NCBI GenBank assembly: GCA_963822705.1
Contig: CAWGIX010000005.1
Span: forward strand, 1-64,000
Direction: 5' to 3'
Source: CAVRQM01 sp963822705
GTDB lineage: Bacteria > Pseudomonadota > Alphaproteobacteria > Acetobacterales > Acetobacteraceae
Length of the DNA: 64,000 nucleotides
How positions within the stretch are numbered: position 1 is the stretch's first letter; each line of letters opens with the position of its first letter. Positions 31,309 to 42,001 of the stretch are shown here, piece by piece. The position numbers were made by a program, and so were the translations under genes. A model generated the notes under the pieces. That model was not told the DNA's origin, did not search any database, and was given only the letters and a program-made list of their open reading frames with translations.

Positions 31309-33604
31309 ATGGCCATGGACGAGGATTTCCGCAAAGCGGCACTGGACTACCACCGCCTGCCGCGCCCCGGAAAGCTGCAGATCGAGCCCACCAAGCGCAT
31401 GGCCACCCAGCGCGACCTCTCGCTCGCCTACTCGCCGGGCGTGGCCGCCGCCTGTCTCGCCATCAAGGACGACCCCCAAGCCGCCCGCGACCTGACCGTC
31501 CGCGGCAACCTGGTGGCGGTGATCACCAATGGCACGGCCGTGCTGGGCCTGGGCAACATCGGTGCGCTCGCCGGCAAGCCGGTGATGGAGGGCAAAGCCG
31601 TCCTGTTCAAGAAATTCGCCGGCATCGACGTGTTCGACATCGAGGTGGACGCGGCCGACCCGAAACGGTTCTGCGACGTGGTGGCGGCCCTCGAGCCGAC
31701 TTTCGGCGCCATCAATCTGGAGGACATCAAGGCGCCCGGAGTGTTTTGAGATCGAAGCCGAACTGCGCGCGCGGATGAAGATCCCGGTGTTTCACGACGA
31801 CCAGCACGGCACCGCCATCACCGTCGCCGCCGCGATCCGCAACGGACTTTTACTGCAAGGCAAGCAGCTGGCCGACGTAAAACTGGTCACCTCCGGCGCC
31901 GGTGCCGCGGCGATGGCCTGCGTGGACCTGCTGGTCACCATGGGGCTGAAACCGCACAACGTGACGCTGACCGACATCAAGGGCGTTGTGCGCGCGGACC
32001 GCGAGGGTCTGGATGCCCGCATGGCGCCCTATGCGAGCCGCACCGAAGCACGCACCTTGGGCGAGGTTCTGGACGGCGTGGACGTTTTTCTCGGCCTCTC
32101 GGCCCCGCGCGTGCTCCACCCCGAGTGGCTGCAAAAGTTTGCGGAAAAGCCGCTCATCCTGGCGCTCGCCAACCCCGACCCGGAAATCGACCCCAAGACG
32201 GTGGCCGCGGCGCGGCCGGACGCGATCGTGGCCACCGGGCGCAGCGACGACCCGAACCAGGTCAACAACGTGCTGTGCTTCCCCTTCATCTTTCGCGGGG
32301 CGCTCGACGTCGGCGCCACCACGATCAACGAGGCGATGGAGCTAGCCGCCGTCGAGGCGATCGCTGCGCTTGCGCGCGCGGAACCCAGCGAGGTGGTGCA
32401 GGCCGCCTATGGCGGCACGGCGCCGGTGTTCGGCCCGGACTACATCATTCCGAAACCGTTCGATCCGCGGCTGATCATGAAGGTAGCGCCCGCGGTGGCC
32501 CATGCCGCCATGCAGAGCGGCGTGGCGACCCGCCCGATCGCGGATTTTGCCGCCTATCAGCGCGAGCTGGAACGGTTCGTGTTCCGCTCAGGTCAGCTTA
32601 TGCGACCGGTATTCGAGGCGGTGCGCGGGTCGGGGATGCGCATCGCGTACGCCGAAGGCGAGGACGAACGGGTGCTGCGCGCGGCTCAGACTCTCGTGGA
32701 CGAAGAGGTGGCCCGCCCGATCCTGATCGGCCGGCGCGAGGTGATGCTTGCACGCGTGCGGGGCTTGGGGCTCCGCCTCGACCTGGCCCACGACGTGCGC
32801 GTGTTGGACCCGGCGGAGGACCACGCTCTTCTGGAGAAACTGGGCGCCGCGTACCAAGGCTTGGTCAGCCGACGCGGCGTGCCGCCCGATGCCGCTTCCC
32901 GCCGCGTGCGAATGCACCCCAGCGTGACCGCGGCCATGCTGCTGCATACCGGCGAAGCCGACGCCGCGATTTGCGGCGGCACCGGGGAGTGGTGGCAGCA
33001 ATTGCAATACGTGCTGCCGATCGTGCCGCTCCTGCCGGAGGTGACCCGCGCCTACGCCTTGTCCTGCCTGATTTTGCAGGCCGGAGCGCTATTCTTTTGC
33101 GACACGCACATGGTGCCCGATCCGACGCCCGAACAGCTTGCCGAAATGACGCTGCTCGCCGCCGATGCGGTGCGTGGCTTCGGGATCAAGCCGAAAGCGG
33201 CGCTGCTGAGTCATTCGATGTTCGGCGCATCGAAATCGCCATCGGCGCGAAAGATGCGCCAGGCGCTAGGGCTGATCCGCAAGCGGGCGCCGCATTTGGA
33301 AGTGGACGGCGAAATGCACGCGGACGCGGCGCTGTCGGAGGCGATTCGGAGCCGGATGCTGCCGGACAACCGCCTGACCGGCAGCGCCAACTTGCTGATT
33401 CTGCCGGGCCTTGATGCCGCCAATATCGCCTTCAATCTGCTGAAGGCGGCGGCCGACGCGCTGCCGGTCGGGCCGCTGCTGCTCGGCATGAGCCGGCCGG
33501 CGCACGTGCTGGTCCCGAGCGTAACGGCGCGCGGCATCGTCAACATCAGCGCCATCGCGGCCCGGCAGGCGATGGCTGCTCGGGCCGAGCAAGGGGTCGC
33601 GTAA
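31309..33604 (+). CDS. maeB: NADP-dependent malic enzyme with phosphotransacetylase-like domain, one frame break
   Basis: Converts malate to pyruvate and CO2 with NADP reduction; about 764 residues. N-terminal part: RDLSLAYSPGVAAACLAI and VITNGTAVLGLGNIGALAGK. An extra G at 31738-31739 creates a stop after KAPGVF; the next frame resumes as the conserved CFEIE then KIPVFHDDQHGTAIT, followed by the NADP fold and TGRSDDPNQVNNVLCFPFIF. The C-terminal third is the usual phosphate-acetyltransferase-like regulatory domain (AEGEDERVLRAAQTLVDE). AGGAT precedes the ATG. The break is probably a read error. Confidence 0.88.
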
Positions 33605-33688
33605 ACCGCGCCGATTTCGAGCGCGCCGGTCCGGACGGGCCGTCTGTCTGGCCGGCCGCAAGCGCTGAGAGCATAGACTGCCTCTGCC

Positions 33689-34141
33689 ATGGTCTTCCTT
33701 CTGCTCGGCGCCTTGACGCTGCTGGTGGTGATGTCCGCGCTGGGCATGTTTTCCCGCGCGCAGGTCGCCACCATAAAAGCGTTCGGCCTGTGGATCGCCG
33801 GCATCGGCGGCCTGCTGCTGGCGGCGATGCTGTTCCTGACCGGCCGCGGCCCCAGCGCGCTGGCCGTGCTGGGCCTGCTCGGGCCGCTGCTATGGAGCTG
33901 GCGGGCCGGCCGCACGCCCCGAGGGACCGCCGGTCCCCGCGCCCGGACCAGTCCTCGGGCCAGCCGCGCCGGCATGTCCCGCGAAGAGGCGTTTTCGGTG
34001 CTCGGGCTGCAGCCCGACGCCGATCGCGCCGCCATCCAGGCCGCGTATCTGCGCCTGATGCAGGCGGCACACCCCGACCGCGGCGGCTCGGACTGGCTGG
34101 CGGCGCGCATCAACCAAGCGCGAGACGTGCTGCTGGGTTGA
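33689..34141 (+). CDS. membrane-anchored J-domain protein
   Basis: 150-residue DnaJ-related protein with two N-terminal hydrophobic segments (about 1-20 and 30-70), a basic linker and a C-terminal J-domain: MSREEAFSVLGLQPDADRAA, QAAYLRLMQAAHPDRGGSDW with the HPD motif, ending in NQARDVLLG. This membrane-then-J layout is like the Tim14/Pam18 and DjlA-like group that recruits Hsp70 at a membrane. Plus-strand gene between maeB and galU, 84 bases behind maeB. Confidence 0.82.
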   Translation: MVFLLLGALTLLVVMSALGMFSRAQVATIKAFGLWIAGIGGLLLAAMLFLTGRGPSALAVLGLLGPLLWSWRAGRTPRGTAGPRARTSPRASRAGMSREEAFSVLGLQPDADRAAIQAAYLRLMQAAHPDRGGSDWLAARINQARDVLLG

Positions 34142-34220
34142 TGCGCAACCGCAGCGGCTCTTGCCCGTTTGGCCTGTGCATGCCACTCCTGCGCGGGTCG
34201 GCATGTCCTGCCGCGCTGCA

Positions 34221-35141
34221 ATGGCAAACGACGAGGTATACCGCGCCTTGATCAAACCGCTGCGCAAAGCCGTACTGCCCGTCGCCGGTCTGGGCACGCG
34301 CTTTTTGCCCGCCACCAAGGCGACAGCGAAGGAGATGCTGCCGATCGTCGATCGGCCGCTGATCCAGTACGCGGTGGATGAGGCCCGCGCGTCTGGTATC
34401 GAGCAGTTCTGCATGGTTACCGGCCGCGGCAAGACGGCGCTGGTCGAGCATTTCGACATAGCCTACGAACTCGAAGCCGTGCTGCGCGAACGCGGCAAGA
34501 CCGACGATCTGAAAATGCTGCAGGACTTGCAGTCCCCGCCCGGCTCGATCGCCACCGTGCGCCAGCAGGAGCCGCTCGGATTGGGGCATGCCATCTGGTG
34601 CGCGCGCGCCTTCACCGGCGAGGATCCGTTCGCCATCCTGCTGCCGGATGACCTGATCCTGTCCGACGTGCCGTGCACGCAACAACTGGCCGAAGTGTAT
34701 CACGACACCGGCGGCTGCGTGGTGGCGGTCAGCGAAGTGCCGCGCGAGCACACTAACCGCTACGGTATCCTGGACGTGGAGCACGATGACGGCAGGCTGG
34801 TCGAGGTGCGCGGCCTGGTGGAGAAACCGAAGCCGGAGGTGGCGCCTTCCAATCTGTCGATCATCGGCCGCTACGTGCTGACGCCGCAGGTGATGGGCTA
34901 CCTGTCGCATCAGGAACGCGGCGCCGGCGACGAGGTGCAGCTGACGGACGCGATGGCGAAGCTGATCGGCGAGGTGCCGTTCCACGGTTTGCGCTTCGAA
35001 GGCCGCCGGTTCGATTGCGGCGACAAGATCGGCTTCCTGGAAGCGCAGATCGCCTTTGCCTTGCGCCGTCCGGATTTGGCGCCGGCGGTGCGCCGTTTTT
35101 TGCGCACTTACATCGGCGAACTGGCAGAACCGGTCGCCTGA
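34221..35141 (+). CDS. galU: UTP-glucose-1-phosphate uridylyltransferase
   Basis: Makes UDP-glucose for envelope polysaccharide. KAVLPVAGLGTRFLPATKAT is the nucleotide-binding loop, then KEMLPIVDRPLIQYAVDEA, GLGHAIWCARAF, FAILLPDDLIL, GLVEKPKPEVAPSNLSIIGR and GRRFDCGDKIGFLEAQIA, all GalU markers. The start at 34221 (MANDEVYRALIKPLRKAVLP) suits the family; an in-frame ATG at 34161 adds 20 unlike residues. It precedes the phosphohexomutase gene by 31 bases, so glucose-1-phosphate formation and activation are co-expressed. Confidence 0.93.
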   Translation: MANDEVYRALIKPLRKAVLPVAGLGTRFLPATKATAKEMLPIVDRPLIQYAVDEARASGIEQFCMVTGRGKTALVEHFDIAYELEAVLRERGKTDDLKMLQDLQSPPGSIATVRQQEPLGLGHAIWCARAFTGEDPFAILLPDDLILSDVPCTQQLAEVYHDTGGCVVAVSEVPREHTNRYGILDVEHDDGRLVEVRGLVEKPKPEVAPSNLSIIGRYVLTPQVMGYLSHQERGAGDEVQLTDAMAKLIGEVPFHGLRFEGRRFDCGDKIGFLEAQIAFALRRPDLAPAVRRFLRTYIGELAEPVA

Positions 35142-35172
35142 TCCGTCCCCCAGTTCCGAGAAGGTGAAGGCC

Positions 35173-36583
35173 ATGGCATTCAAACACGATTTCGATCCGA
35201 CCGTCCTGCGCGAATACGACATCAGGGGCATTGTGGGGCGCACACTGAATCCGCCGGATGCGTTCGCCATCGGCCGCGCGTTCGGCACGATCGTTTCCCG
35301 CGCGGGCGGCCACACGGTTGCAGTAGGGTATGACGGGCGGCTGTCCTCGCCCGACCTGGAGCGTCCGCTGGTGGACGGCCTGAAAACCTCCGGGATGGAA
35401 GTGATTCGTATCGGCCTCGGCCCGACGCCGATGCTGTATTTCGCGGCCACCACCCTGCACACCGACGGCGCCGTGATGCTGACCGGCAGCCACAATCCGG
35501 CCGACTATAACGGCTTCAAGATGATGCTCGGCAAAAAACCGTTTTTTGGCGAGCAGATCAAGGCACTTGGCGCGCAGGTCGCGCGCGGCGACGTCGTGGC
35601 CGAGGCACAGGGGAGCGAGCGGCAGGTGGACGTATCGGGCGACTACGTAGCCCGGCTGATCTCCGATTGGGACGGTGGGGACCGCCTGTTGAACGTGGTG
35701 TGGGACAATGGCAACGGCGCCGCCGGCGAGGTGCTGACGCGGCTGGTTGCCTCGCTGCCGGGCAACCACACCGTGCTGTTCGCCGACATCGACGGGCGCT
35801 TTCCCAACCACCATCCCGACCCCACGGTGCCGGCCAATCTGCAGGCGCTGGTGGCCGAGGTGCGGCGGCGGGGTGCGGATGTCGGCATTGCCTTCGACGG
35901 CGACGCCGACCGCATCGGCGTGGTTGATGACACCGGCGAGGTGATGTTCGGCGATCAGTTGATGGTGGTGCTGGCGCGCGACGTGCTGAAGACGCATCCG
36001 GGCGCCACCGTCATCGCCGACGTAAAGGCGAGCCAAGTGCTGTTCGACGAAATCGCGGCGGCCGGCGGCAAGCCGCTTATGTGGAAGACCGGACACAGCC
36101 TGATAAAGGCCAAGATGGCAGAGACCGGCGCGCCGCTGGCCGGTGAAATGTCGGGCCACACGTTTTATGCCGACAAATGGTACGGTTTTGATGATGCCCT
36201 GTACGCCGGCGGTACGTCTTCTGGGTATTCTGGCCCGCTCGGAAAAACCGCTCTCGGCGATGCGCGCCGGCTTGCCGCAGGTGTCGAGCACACCGGAACT
36301 GCGGTTCGCCGCGGACGAGGCCCGGAAATTCAAGGTGATCGAGGAAGTCGCCGGACGGCTGCGCCAGCAGGGGGCGCGCGTGTCGGACATCGACGGCGTG
36401 CGAGTGCGCACCGACGATGGCTGGTGGCTGTTGCGTGCGTCCAACACCCAGGCGGTGCTGGTGGCCCGCGCCGAGGCGAACAGCGAGCAAGGGCTGGAGC
36501 GGCTGAAGCAGGATCTGGTGGATCAGCTCGGCGCCTCGGGCATCGCGGCGCCGGATTTTTCGGGGGCGCATAGCGGGCACTGA
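35173..36583 (+). CDS. phosphomannomutase/phosphoglucomutase (AlgC-type), one frame break
   Basis: Alpha-D-phosphohexomutase that interconverts hexose 6- and 1-phosphates, about 469 residues. LREYDIRGIVGRTLN at the N-terminus, the phosphoserine loop MLTGSHNPADYNGFKMML, metal loop FDGDADRIGVVD and sugar loop GEMSGHTFYADKW are seen. An extra G at 36208-36209 breaks the frame; after it the adjacent frame reads AVRLLGILARSEKPL and the phosphate-binding end VRTDDGWWLLRASNTQAVLV. AAGGTGAAGG is a good ribosome binding site for ATG 35173. Supplies galU and nucleotide-sugar routes. Confidence 0.88.
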
Positions 36584-36598
36584 GCCGGCAAATCGCTT

Positions 36599-37434
36599 TT
36601 ACCCCGGCGTGCGGCGAACCTTTTGCAGCGCGCCGGCGAAACTCTGCGCGATATCCGATGCACCCGTGTGCGCGGGCGGCTTTTCCAATATCACGCCGAA
36701 GTCGAGTTCGTTCTTCTGCGTGTCATGAAAGTCCGTGCAGACAAACCGCGTCAGCCCGAGCAGCGCGAGCTGCAGCGCAGGCTTCGAGGAACGATGCGGG
36801 GGTGAAGACCCAGCAGTGCACGTCCATGAACTCGTTGTTGGCCAGGCTGTGACGGCTTTGCGACAAGGCGGCCACCGGACCGGCGTAGTCACTCGAATCG
36901 CTTCACGTCGATCCGGCCCCGCCAGGCCAGGACAGTATCGACCTTGCCCACGTTGCTGACGTAATCGAAGATTTGTCCGGGTGTCGGGCGGCGGGACTGC
37001 CGCAAGTGACAGTCGATGATCTCGCTGAGGGACGAGGTGCGCCGCAGGAAGTCAAACGTATACCTCCTGTCGGGTACGACCAGCCCGAGCCTGCCGCCCA
37101 CTCGGAGCACGCCATCGACTTCGGCCAGGAAGCCGACAAAGTCCGGCACGTGCTCGATGACGTGAGACGCCACGCGCGTAGTCCAGCGGGCCTGCTCCGG
37201 CCAGGCAGTCCCGGAGGCTCCTGCCTTCCTCCCAGACCACATCGGGCGCCACTATTTTTTCCGCCACGACGTTTGCATCTGATTTGTATCGAGCTAACAG
37301 CCCTTCGTGATCGAGCCGGTCCACATAGGTGACATCGGACTCCGTTTTCTTGATCATCGGCGAGGTCAGCGGGCCGAACTCGACCCCTTGGATCTGGCGA
37401 TGGCCAAGCTCGCCAGGATTTTCTCGCGCTGCAT
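36599..37434 (-). pseudogene. class I SAM methyltransferase of glycan-gene type, several frame breaks
   Basis: Remains of a methyltransferase family usually found with glycosyltransferases. Pieces in different minus-strand frames line up in order: MQREKILASLAIARSKG from ATG 37434, VEFGPLTSPMIKKTESDVTY, VDRLDHEGLLARYKSDANVV, VASHVIEHVPDFVGFLAEVD with VLRVGGRLGLVVPDRRYTFD, QIFDYVSNVGKVDTVLAWRG, and finally FHDTQKNELDFGVILEKP. At least three shifts are needed over about 278 codons, more than at other loci, so either the sequence is locally poor or the gene is decaying. Starts one base after the M32 stop. Confidence 0.6.
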
Positions 37435-37435
37435 G

Positions 37436-38955
37436 TCAGGCAGCGCCGTCGCGCAGGTAGCGGGCTGCCAGGTGCGCTTCGAAATAGCGCGGGATCGAGT
37501 GCCTCGCCGGACGCGGCACGCAACAGATCATTGAAGCCATGCAGGCTGCCCTGCGCATGGACATGCGTGCGCAACCATCCGGTCAGCGGCGCCAGCTCGC
37601 CCGCCATGAGCCCGGCATCGAGGTCGGGAACGGCGCGCTTCGCCGCCGCCATGAACTGGGCGGCGGCCATGGCGCCCAGGGTGTAGGACGGAAAATAGCC
37701 GAACGCGCCGTCGTACCAATGGATGTCCTGCAGACAGCCGCGCCGGTCGTCGGGCGGAACCACACCGAGCATCGCCTGCATCGCCTCATTCCATGCCCCG
37801 GGCAGATCGGCCACCGCCAAGTCGCCGTCAACCAGCGCCTGTTCGAGCCGGAAGCGCAGAATGACGTGGGCCGGATAGGTCATCTCGTCCGCATCCACGC
37901 GGATCAGTCCACGCGCCACCCGTCGATACAGCCGCCCGAGATTACTCGGCGAGAAGGCAGCAGGATCGCCCCCGAATATGGCGTGCAATTCCGGTCCGAA
38001 AAAGGACAGGAACGCATCGGAGCGGCAGGCTAGCATCTCCACGATCAGGGACTGGCTTTCGTGCGCGGCCATGCCGGCCGCCTCGCCGACCGGCTGCCGC
38101 CGATGCGCCTCCGGCAGTCCCCGCTCGTACAGCGCATGGCCGGTCTCGTGCAGCACACCCATGATGCTGCCCGCCGCATCCGTCTCGTCGTAACGGGTGG
38201 TGATGCGCACATCCGTGGGCGTGCCGCCGCAGAAAGGGTGGGTCGAGCGGTCCAGCCGAAAATGCAGCGGATCGAGCCCGGCCCGCTCGGCGAGCCGTCG
38301 GCACAACGCCTCCTGCGCGGCGGCCGGGAAACGGGCCGGCAGCCCGCACCGGCGCCGGACGCGCCGCCTGCAGCGCCTCGGCCTGGGGCAGGTTTTTTGC
38401 AGCCACTCCGCATAGGCGGCGAATACCGGCCTCACGTCGGCCGCGACGATGCCGGGCTGGAAGCCGTCCATCAGCGCGTCGTACGGCGACAGCCCCAGCG
38501 CCGACGACAAGGCCACTGCCTGCTCGCGCACCAGCCGCACGACCTCCGTCAGCAGCGGCAGCACGGAGGCGAAATCGCTGGCGGCCCGCGCCTCGCGCCA
38601 GGCCTGCTCGCAACGGGCGCAGGCGCGGGCGAAAGCTTCCACCAGATCGGACGGCGACCGCGACGGCGCGGGCATGAGCGTGGCGCATCAGCTCCAGATT
38701 GCGCGCGTGCCAGGCGTCCGCCGGTGCTTCTGCCTCGGCCAGATCGGCGGCCATTTCGGGCGCGACCAGTTGCGCGTGCGCCAGCCCGGCCAGAACCGCA
38801 AGCTGATCCGCGCGAGCGGCTCCCCCGCCCGCCGGCATCATCGCCGCGGCGTCCCAGCCCAGCATGGAGCGCGCCTCGCCGATGACGGCGATCTTTTCGA
38901 ATCGAGCCCGTAGGCGGTCATAGACCCTCGTCACGCGGACAGGATCTTCGGGCAT
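37436..38955 (-). CDS. M32 (Taq/Pfu-type) metallocarboxypeptidase, several frame breaks
   Basis: Zinc carboxypeptidase of family M32, about 506 codons. The zinc motif HETGHALYERGLPEAHR (HExxH) is intact, with TRYDETDAAGSIMGVLHE before it and NLGRLYRRVARGLIRVDADE after it. N-terminal piece VYDRLRARFEKIAVIGEARS is in another frame; shifts are needed near 38670, around 38330-38400 (an A-run and a C-run) and near 37485, where the end LDPRYFEAHLAARYLRDGAA is regained. ATG 38955 overlaps surf1 by 38 bases; a GTG at about 38935 is also possible. Cytosolic peptide trimming is the presumed role. Confidence 0.72.
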
Positions 38956-39633
38956 AGACCGCGAACACCGCGAGCAGGGTCGCGGCCAGGCCGAACCAGG
39001 TGAGTGCGTACTGCAGATGGTCATTGGGCGGTCGCGGCAGTGCGGTCGCGGGCTGCGGATAGATGCCGGGCGGCGTGTCCGAGGCGCACCAAGGTGAACG
39101 GCGCCACCCGTGCCGCGCCCAGCGCGGGACCGATCACCGCAGGATCGAGCGTGTAGAACTGGCGCGCGGCAAAATTGTCGCGTGCCGAGAACAGGCCGGG
39201 ATGCAGCAGGCGGGCGGACATAGCCTTCCAGCGTCACCGGCCCGGCCGGCTCGCGGCGGGCGGCGCGCCCGTGGGCACCCAGCCCAGCAGCGTCACGATG
39301 GGCGGATTCGCCCGGACCGCGATCCAGCAGTGCCACGAGCTGGCTGCCCAGCATGGGGCCGGTCGGCAGGTCGCGGACTTCGGCGCCGTACCGGCCGGTC
39401 GGGCCGTCGCTTCGCAGGGTGCCGGTCACCCGGACTTTTTGGAACGGTGCCGGATCGGGCGGCAGCTCCACGGCCGGAGCGCGCTCCGCCGCGTCGATGC
39501 GGGCCAGCAGCGCCGTTTTCCACTCCAGGCGGTGCAGCTGCCACACGCCCAGCCCGACCATGATGACCAGCATGAGCGCGCTGCTGATGCCCGGCACCAG
39601 CAGCCGCCGCCAGCGGATCGACCCTTCGACCAC
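38918..39633 (-). CDS. surf1: SURF1-family cytochrome oxidase assembly protein, several frame breaks
   Basis: Assembly factor for haem a insertion into cytochrome oxidase. First TM: LMLVIMVGLGVWQLHRLEWK, then FQKVRVTGTLRSDG; the middle regions NPPIVTLLGWVPTG, PVTLEGYV and LFSARDNFAARQFYTLDP appear in alternating frames, and the second TM and end LTWFGLAATLLAVFAVYARR follow. The order of pieces is that of an ordinary SURF1 of about 238 residues. GTG 39633 is a tentative start. It sits directly downstream of coxC, the classic SURF1 position. Confidence 0.75.
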
Positions 39634-39739
39634 TGTGGTCGCGCCGGGCGGGGCCTGGTTCGGGACTGTGGAGGAGGCCTCGGCGGCAGAAGGCTGGAGA
39701 GCGGCCAGGGCGGCTTGCCAACAGGGGTTTGTGAACGCC

Positions 39740-40591
39740 TCAGCCGCCGACTGGCGGTGGTCCGGCTCCCCACCAATACACCGCCACGAACAGGAACAGC
39801 CAGACCACGTCGACGAAATGCCAGTACCACGCCGCCGCCTCGAAACCGAAATGGCGTTGCGGCGAAAACTGACCGGCGCGGGCCCGGAACCAGCACACGG
39901 TGAGAAAACAGGTGCCCACGATGACATGAAAACCGTGAAATCCGGTGGCGAGGAAGAACACCGCGGGATAGATGCCGCCGCCGGAGAACTTGAACGGCGC
40001 ATCCGAATACTCGATCACCTGAAAAGTCGTGAAGCTGATGCCGAGCAGAATCGTCAGCCCGAGCCCCATGATCAGATGCCGCCGGTCACCCTCGAGCAGC
40101 GCGTGGTGCGCCCAGGTGACCGTGCATCCCGATAGCAGCAGGATCAGGGTATTCAGGAACGGGATGTGGAACGGGTCAAACGTGTGCACGCCAGGCGGCG
40201 GCCAAGTGGGATTGGCCACATCCAGAACGTGATCGGGAAACAGCGCGAAGTGGAAGAACGCCCAGAAGAAGCCCACGAAGAACATCACCTCGCTGGCGAT
40301 GAACAGCGTCATGCCGTAGCGCAACCCGAGGCGAACCACCGGCGTGTGCAGGCCCGGCGTGCGGCTTTCGCGGATCACGTCGCGCCACCACATGAACATG
40401 GTGGCCAGGATCACCACCGCGCCCAGCACCAGAAAGAAGTAGCTGCCCTGCTGCGCGGCGCGGATGATGCCCAGCACCGTGAACCCGCCGCCGACCGCGC
40501 CGACGATGGGCCAGGGGCTGGGGTCGACCAGGTGATAGGGTTGCTTCAGGCCGGAACTGGCCGCCGGGAGCGCTGCCGTGTGGGTGTCCAT
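39740..40591 (-). CDS. coxC: cytochrome c oxidase subunit III
   Basis: Seven-helix subunit III of aa3-type oxidase, 283 residues. Typical sequences: QPYHLVDPSPWPIVGAVGG, MWWRDVIRESRTPGLHTPVV, RYGMTLFIASEVMFFVGFFW AFFH region with the conserved Glu, and FLATGFHGFHVIVGTCFL, ending HFVDVVWLFLFVAVYWWG. Same strand as the other cox genes but separated from ctaG by an opposite-strand PRC-barrel gene. Confidence 0.95.
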   Translation of the reverse strand: MDTHTAALPAASSGLKQPYHLVDPSPWPIVGAVGGGFTVLGIIRAAQQGSYFFLVLGAVVILATMFMWWRDVIRESRTPGLHTPVVRLGLRYGMTLFIASEVMFFVGFFWAFFHFALFPDHVLDVANPTWPPPGVHTFDPFHIPFLNTLILLLSGCTVTWAHHALLEGDRRHLIMGLGLTILLGISFTTFQVIEYSDAPFKFSGGGIYPAVFFLATGFHGFHVIVGTCFLTVCWFRARAGQFSPQRHFGFEAAAWYWHFVDVVWLFLFVAVYWWGAGPPPVGG

Positions 40592-40741
40592 GCTGCTGCC
40601 ATGCCGATCGGAAGTGCGGCCTGCATCATCCCCAATTCCCGCGCCGCTTCAAGGGCGCGCAACTCCGCGCCGCGGCGCCCGTTCCTTTCATGAATGCCTC
40701 GGCGCGTTTGCCCGCAGGCCCTCACGTCCAGGAGATTAGCC

Positions 40742-41363
40742 ATGAAAAGCGCTCTCGCACTCGCCGCCCTGGCCATACCACTGGCACTGGCGGCCGGCCC
40801 GGTTTTTGCGCAGCAGGCGGCGACCACCGCCCCCGCGACCGCCGCACCGGCCAACACCGCGGTCGTGAAGCAGGGTCGCCTGGAAATGACCCATGGCGGC
40901 TGGCGGGCCAGCAAGATCGTCGGTGCGAGCGTGTATAACGACCAGCACAACAGCATCGGCGATATCGACGACCTGATCATAGACCAGAGCGGCAAGGTTA
41001 CCGAGGCTGTGGTCTCGGTGGGCGGCTTCCTTGGAATCGGCACCAAGCTCGTCGGGGTACCGTTCGATCAGCTGCGCTTCGAAAAGCAGGTAGAGAACAA
41101 CGGCGTCAATGCCGCCGGAACCAACGCCGGCCTGGCACCCGCAGCGGTAACTGCACCGGCAACGACGACGACCGCCCGCCCGGCAACGGCGGCCACCACG
41201 ACGGCTCCCGCAACAACGGCCACAGCCACCGGCTTGGCGGCGCCCGCTGGAACCGTCGCAGGCGGCGCCGGCGGTGGCCTACGAGACGACGCGGATCGTT
41301 CTGCCGGGTGCGACGCAGGACTCGCTGAAGGCGGAACCCGAGTTCAAATACCAGCAGAGCTGA
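40742..41363 (+). CDS. exported PRC-barrel domain protein (copy 1), frame break near C-terminus
   Basis: Signal peptide (MKSALALAALAIPLALAAGP, cleaved near VFAQQ), an Ala/Thr-rich linker, then a PRC-barrel: GGWRASKIVGASVYNDQHNS, IGDIDDLIIDQSGKV, VSVGGFLGIGTKLVGVPFDQ. A second Ala/Thr/Pro linker leads to the C-terminal tail, which after a one-base shift around 41270-41275 reads TTRIVLPGATQDSLKAEPEF and KYQQS, a form known for such proteins. AGGAG lies 8 bases before the ATG. It sits on the plus strand inside the minus-strand cox locus, ending 6 bases from ctaG. Its paralogue is at 51962-52510. Role unknown. Confidence 0.75.
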
Positions 41364-41369
41364 ACCTGC

Positions 41370-41969
41370 TTAGGGCGGGCCCCGCGGTTTGAAGGGGCCT
41401 ACATGAGGTCCAGCCCGTTCCAGCGCGCCCCGTGCCGCCGCGTCGTCGAGTGAACGGAAGAAGGTATAGGACAGCGTAATGACCCGGACATCGGCGGTGT
41501 TCGGGTCATTTGCTATGGCCGGGTCGATCCAGAAACTGACCGGCAGCTGCATCTCCTGCCCCGCGCCCAGCACCTGCTGGTTGAAGCAGAAACACGCGGT
41601 CTTGTGAAAATAGCGGCCGACCTTGTCGGGCGTGACGTTGTACAGGGCAATGCCGGTGATGGGTGCCGAAGTGTTGTTGCGGGCCATGTAGAATGCCACC
41701 TGCTCCGCGCCGAGCGGTAGCGTGACCTGGGTTTGCTCGGGCCGAAACACCCACGGCAAGCCGGGCTGCAGACTGGCATCGAAGCGGACCGTGATTGTGC
41801 GCGCGACCACTCCGGGACTCGCTGCAGGCCCGATCTGGGGCGTGCCGCCATAGCCGGTGACGGCGCAGAACAGGCGATAGAGCGGCACGGCCGCGAACGC
41901 CATCCCGGTCATGCCGAGCACCACCCCGGCGAGGATCGCGGCGAGCAGGTTCGGGTGCAGGCGGGACAT
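41370..41969 (-). CDS. ctaG: cytochrome c oxidase assembly protein CtaG (Cox11 type)
   Basis: Membrane-anchored copper chaperone that loads CuB of subunit I. One N-terminal TM (AAILAGVVLGMTGMAFAAVP), YRLFCAVTGYGGTPQ, the copper motif KTACFCFNQQ and QEMQLPVSFWIDP with ITLSYTFF near the C-terminus. The start at 41969 (MSRLHPN) fits the family; the longer frame to 42083 is the small coxF-like region. Follows ctaB and a small membrane gene. Confidence 0.92.
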   Translation of the reverse strand: MSRLHPNLLAAILAGVVLGMTGMAFAAVPLYRLFCAVTGYGGTPQIGPAASPGVVARTITVRFDASLQPGLPWVFRPEQTQVTLPLGAEQVAFYMARNNTSAPITGIALYNVTPDKVGRYFHKTACFCFNQQVLGAGQEMQLPVSFWIDPAIANDPNTADVRVITLSYTFFRSLDDAAARGALERAGPHVGPFKPRGPP

Positions 41970-42001
41970 CGACCGAGTGCTAGGTCTGGCGGCCGGCGGG
42001 T

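Noticed and set aside
37942..40002. 686-codon minus-strand frame as one gene
   Set aside because: It strings together shadow of coxC, parts of SURF1 and parts of the M32 peptidase; domain order and neighbouring frames show two separate genes with frame breaks.
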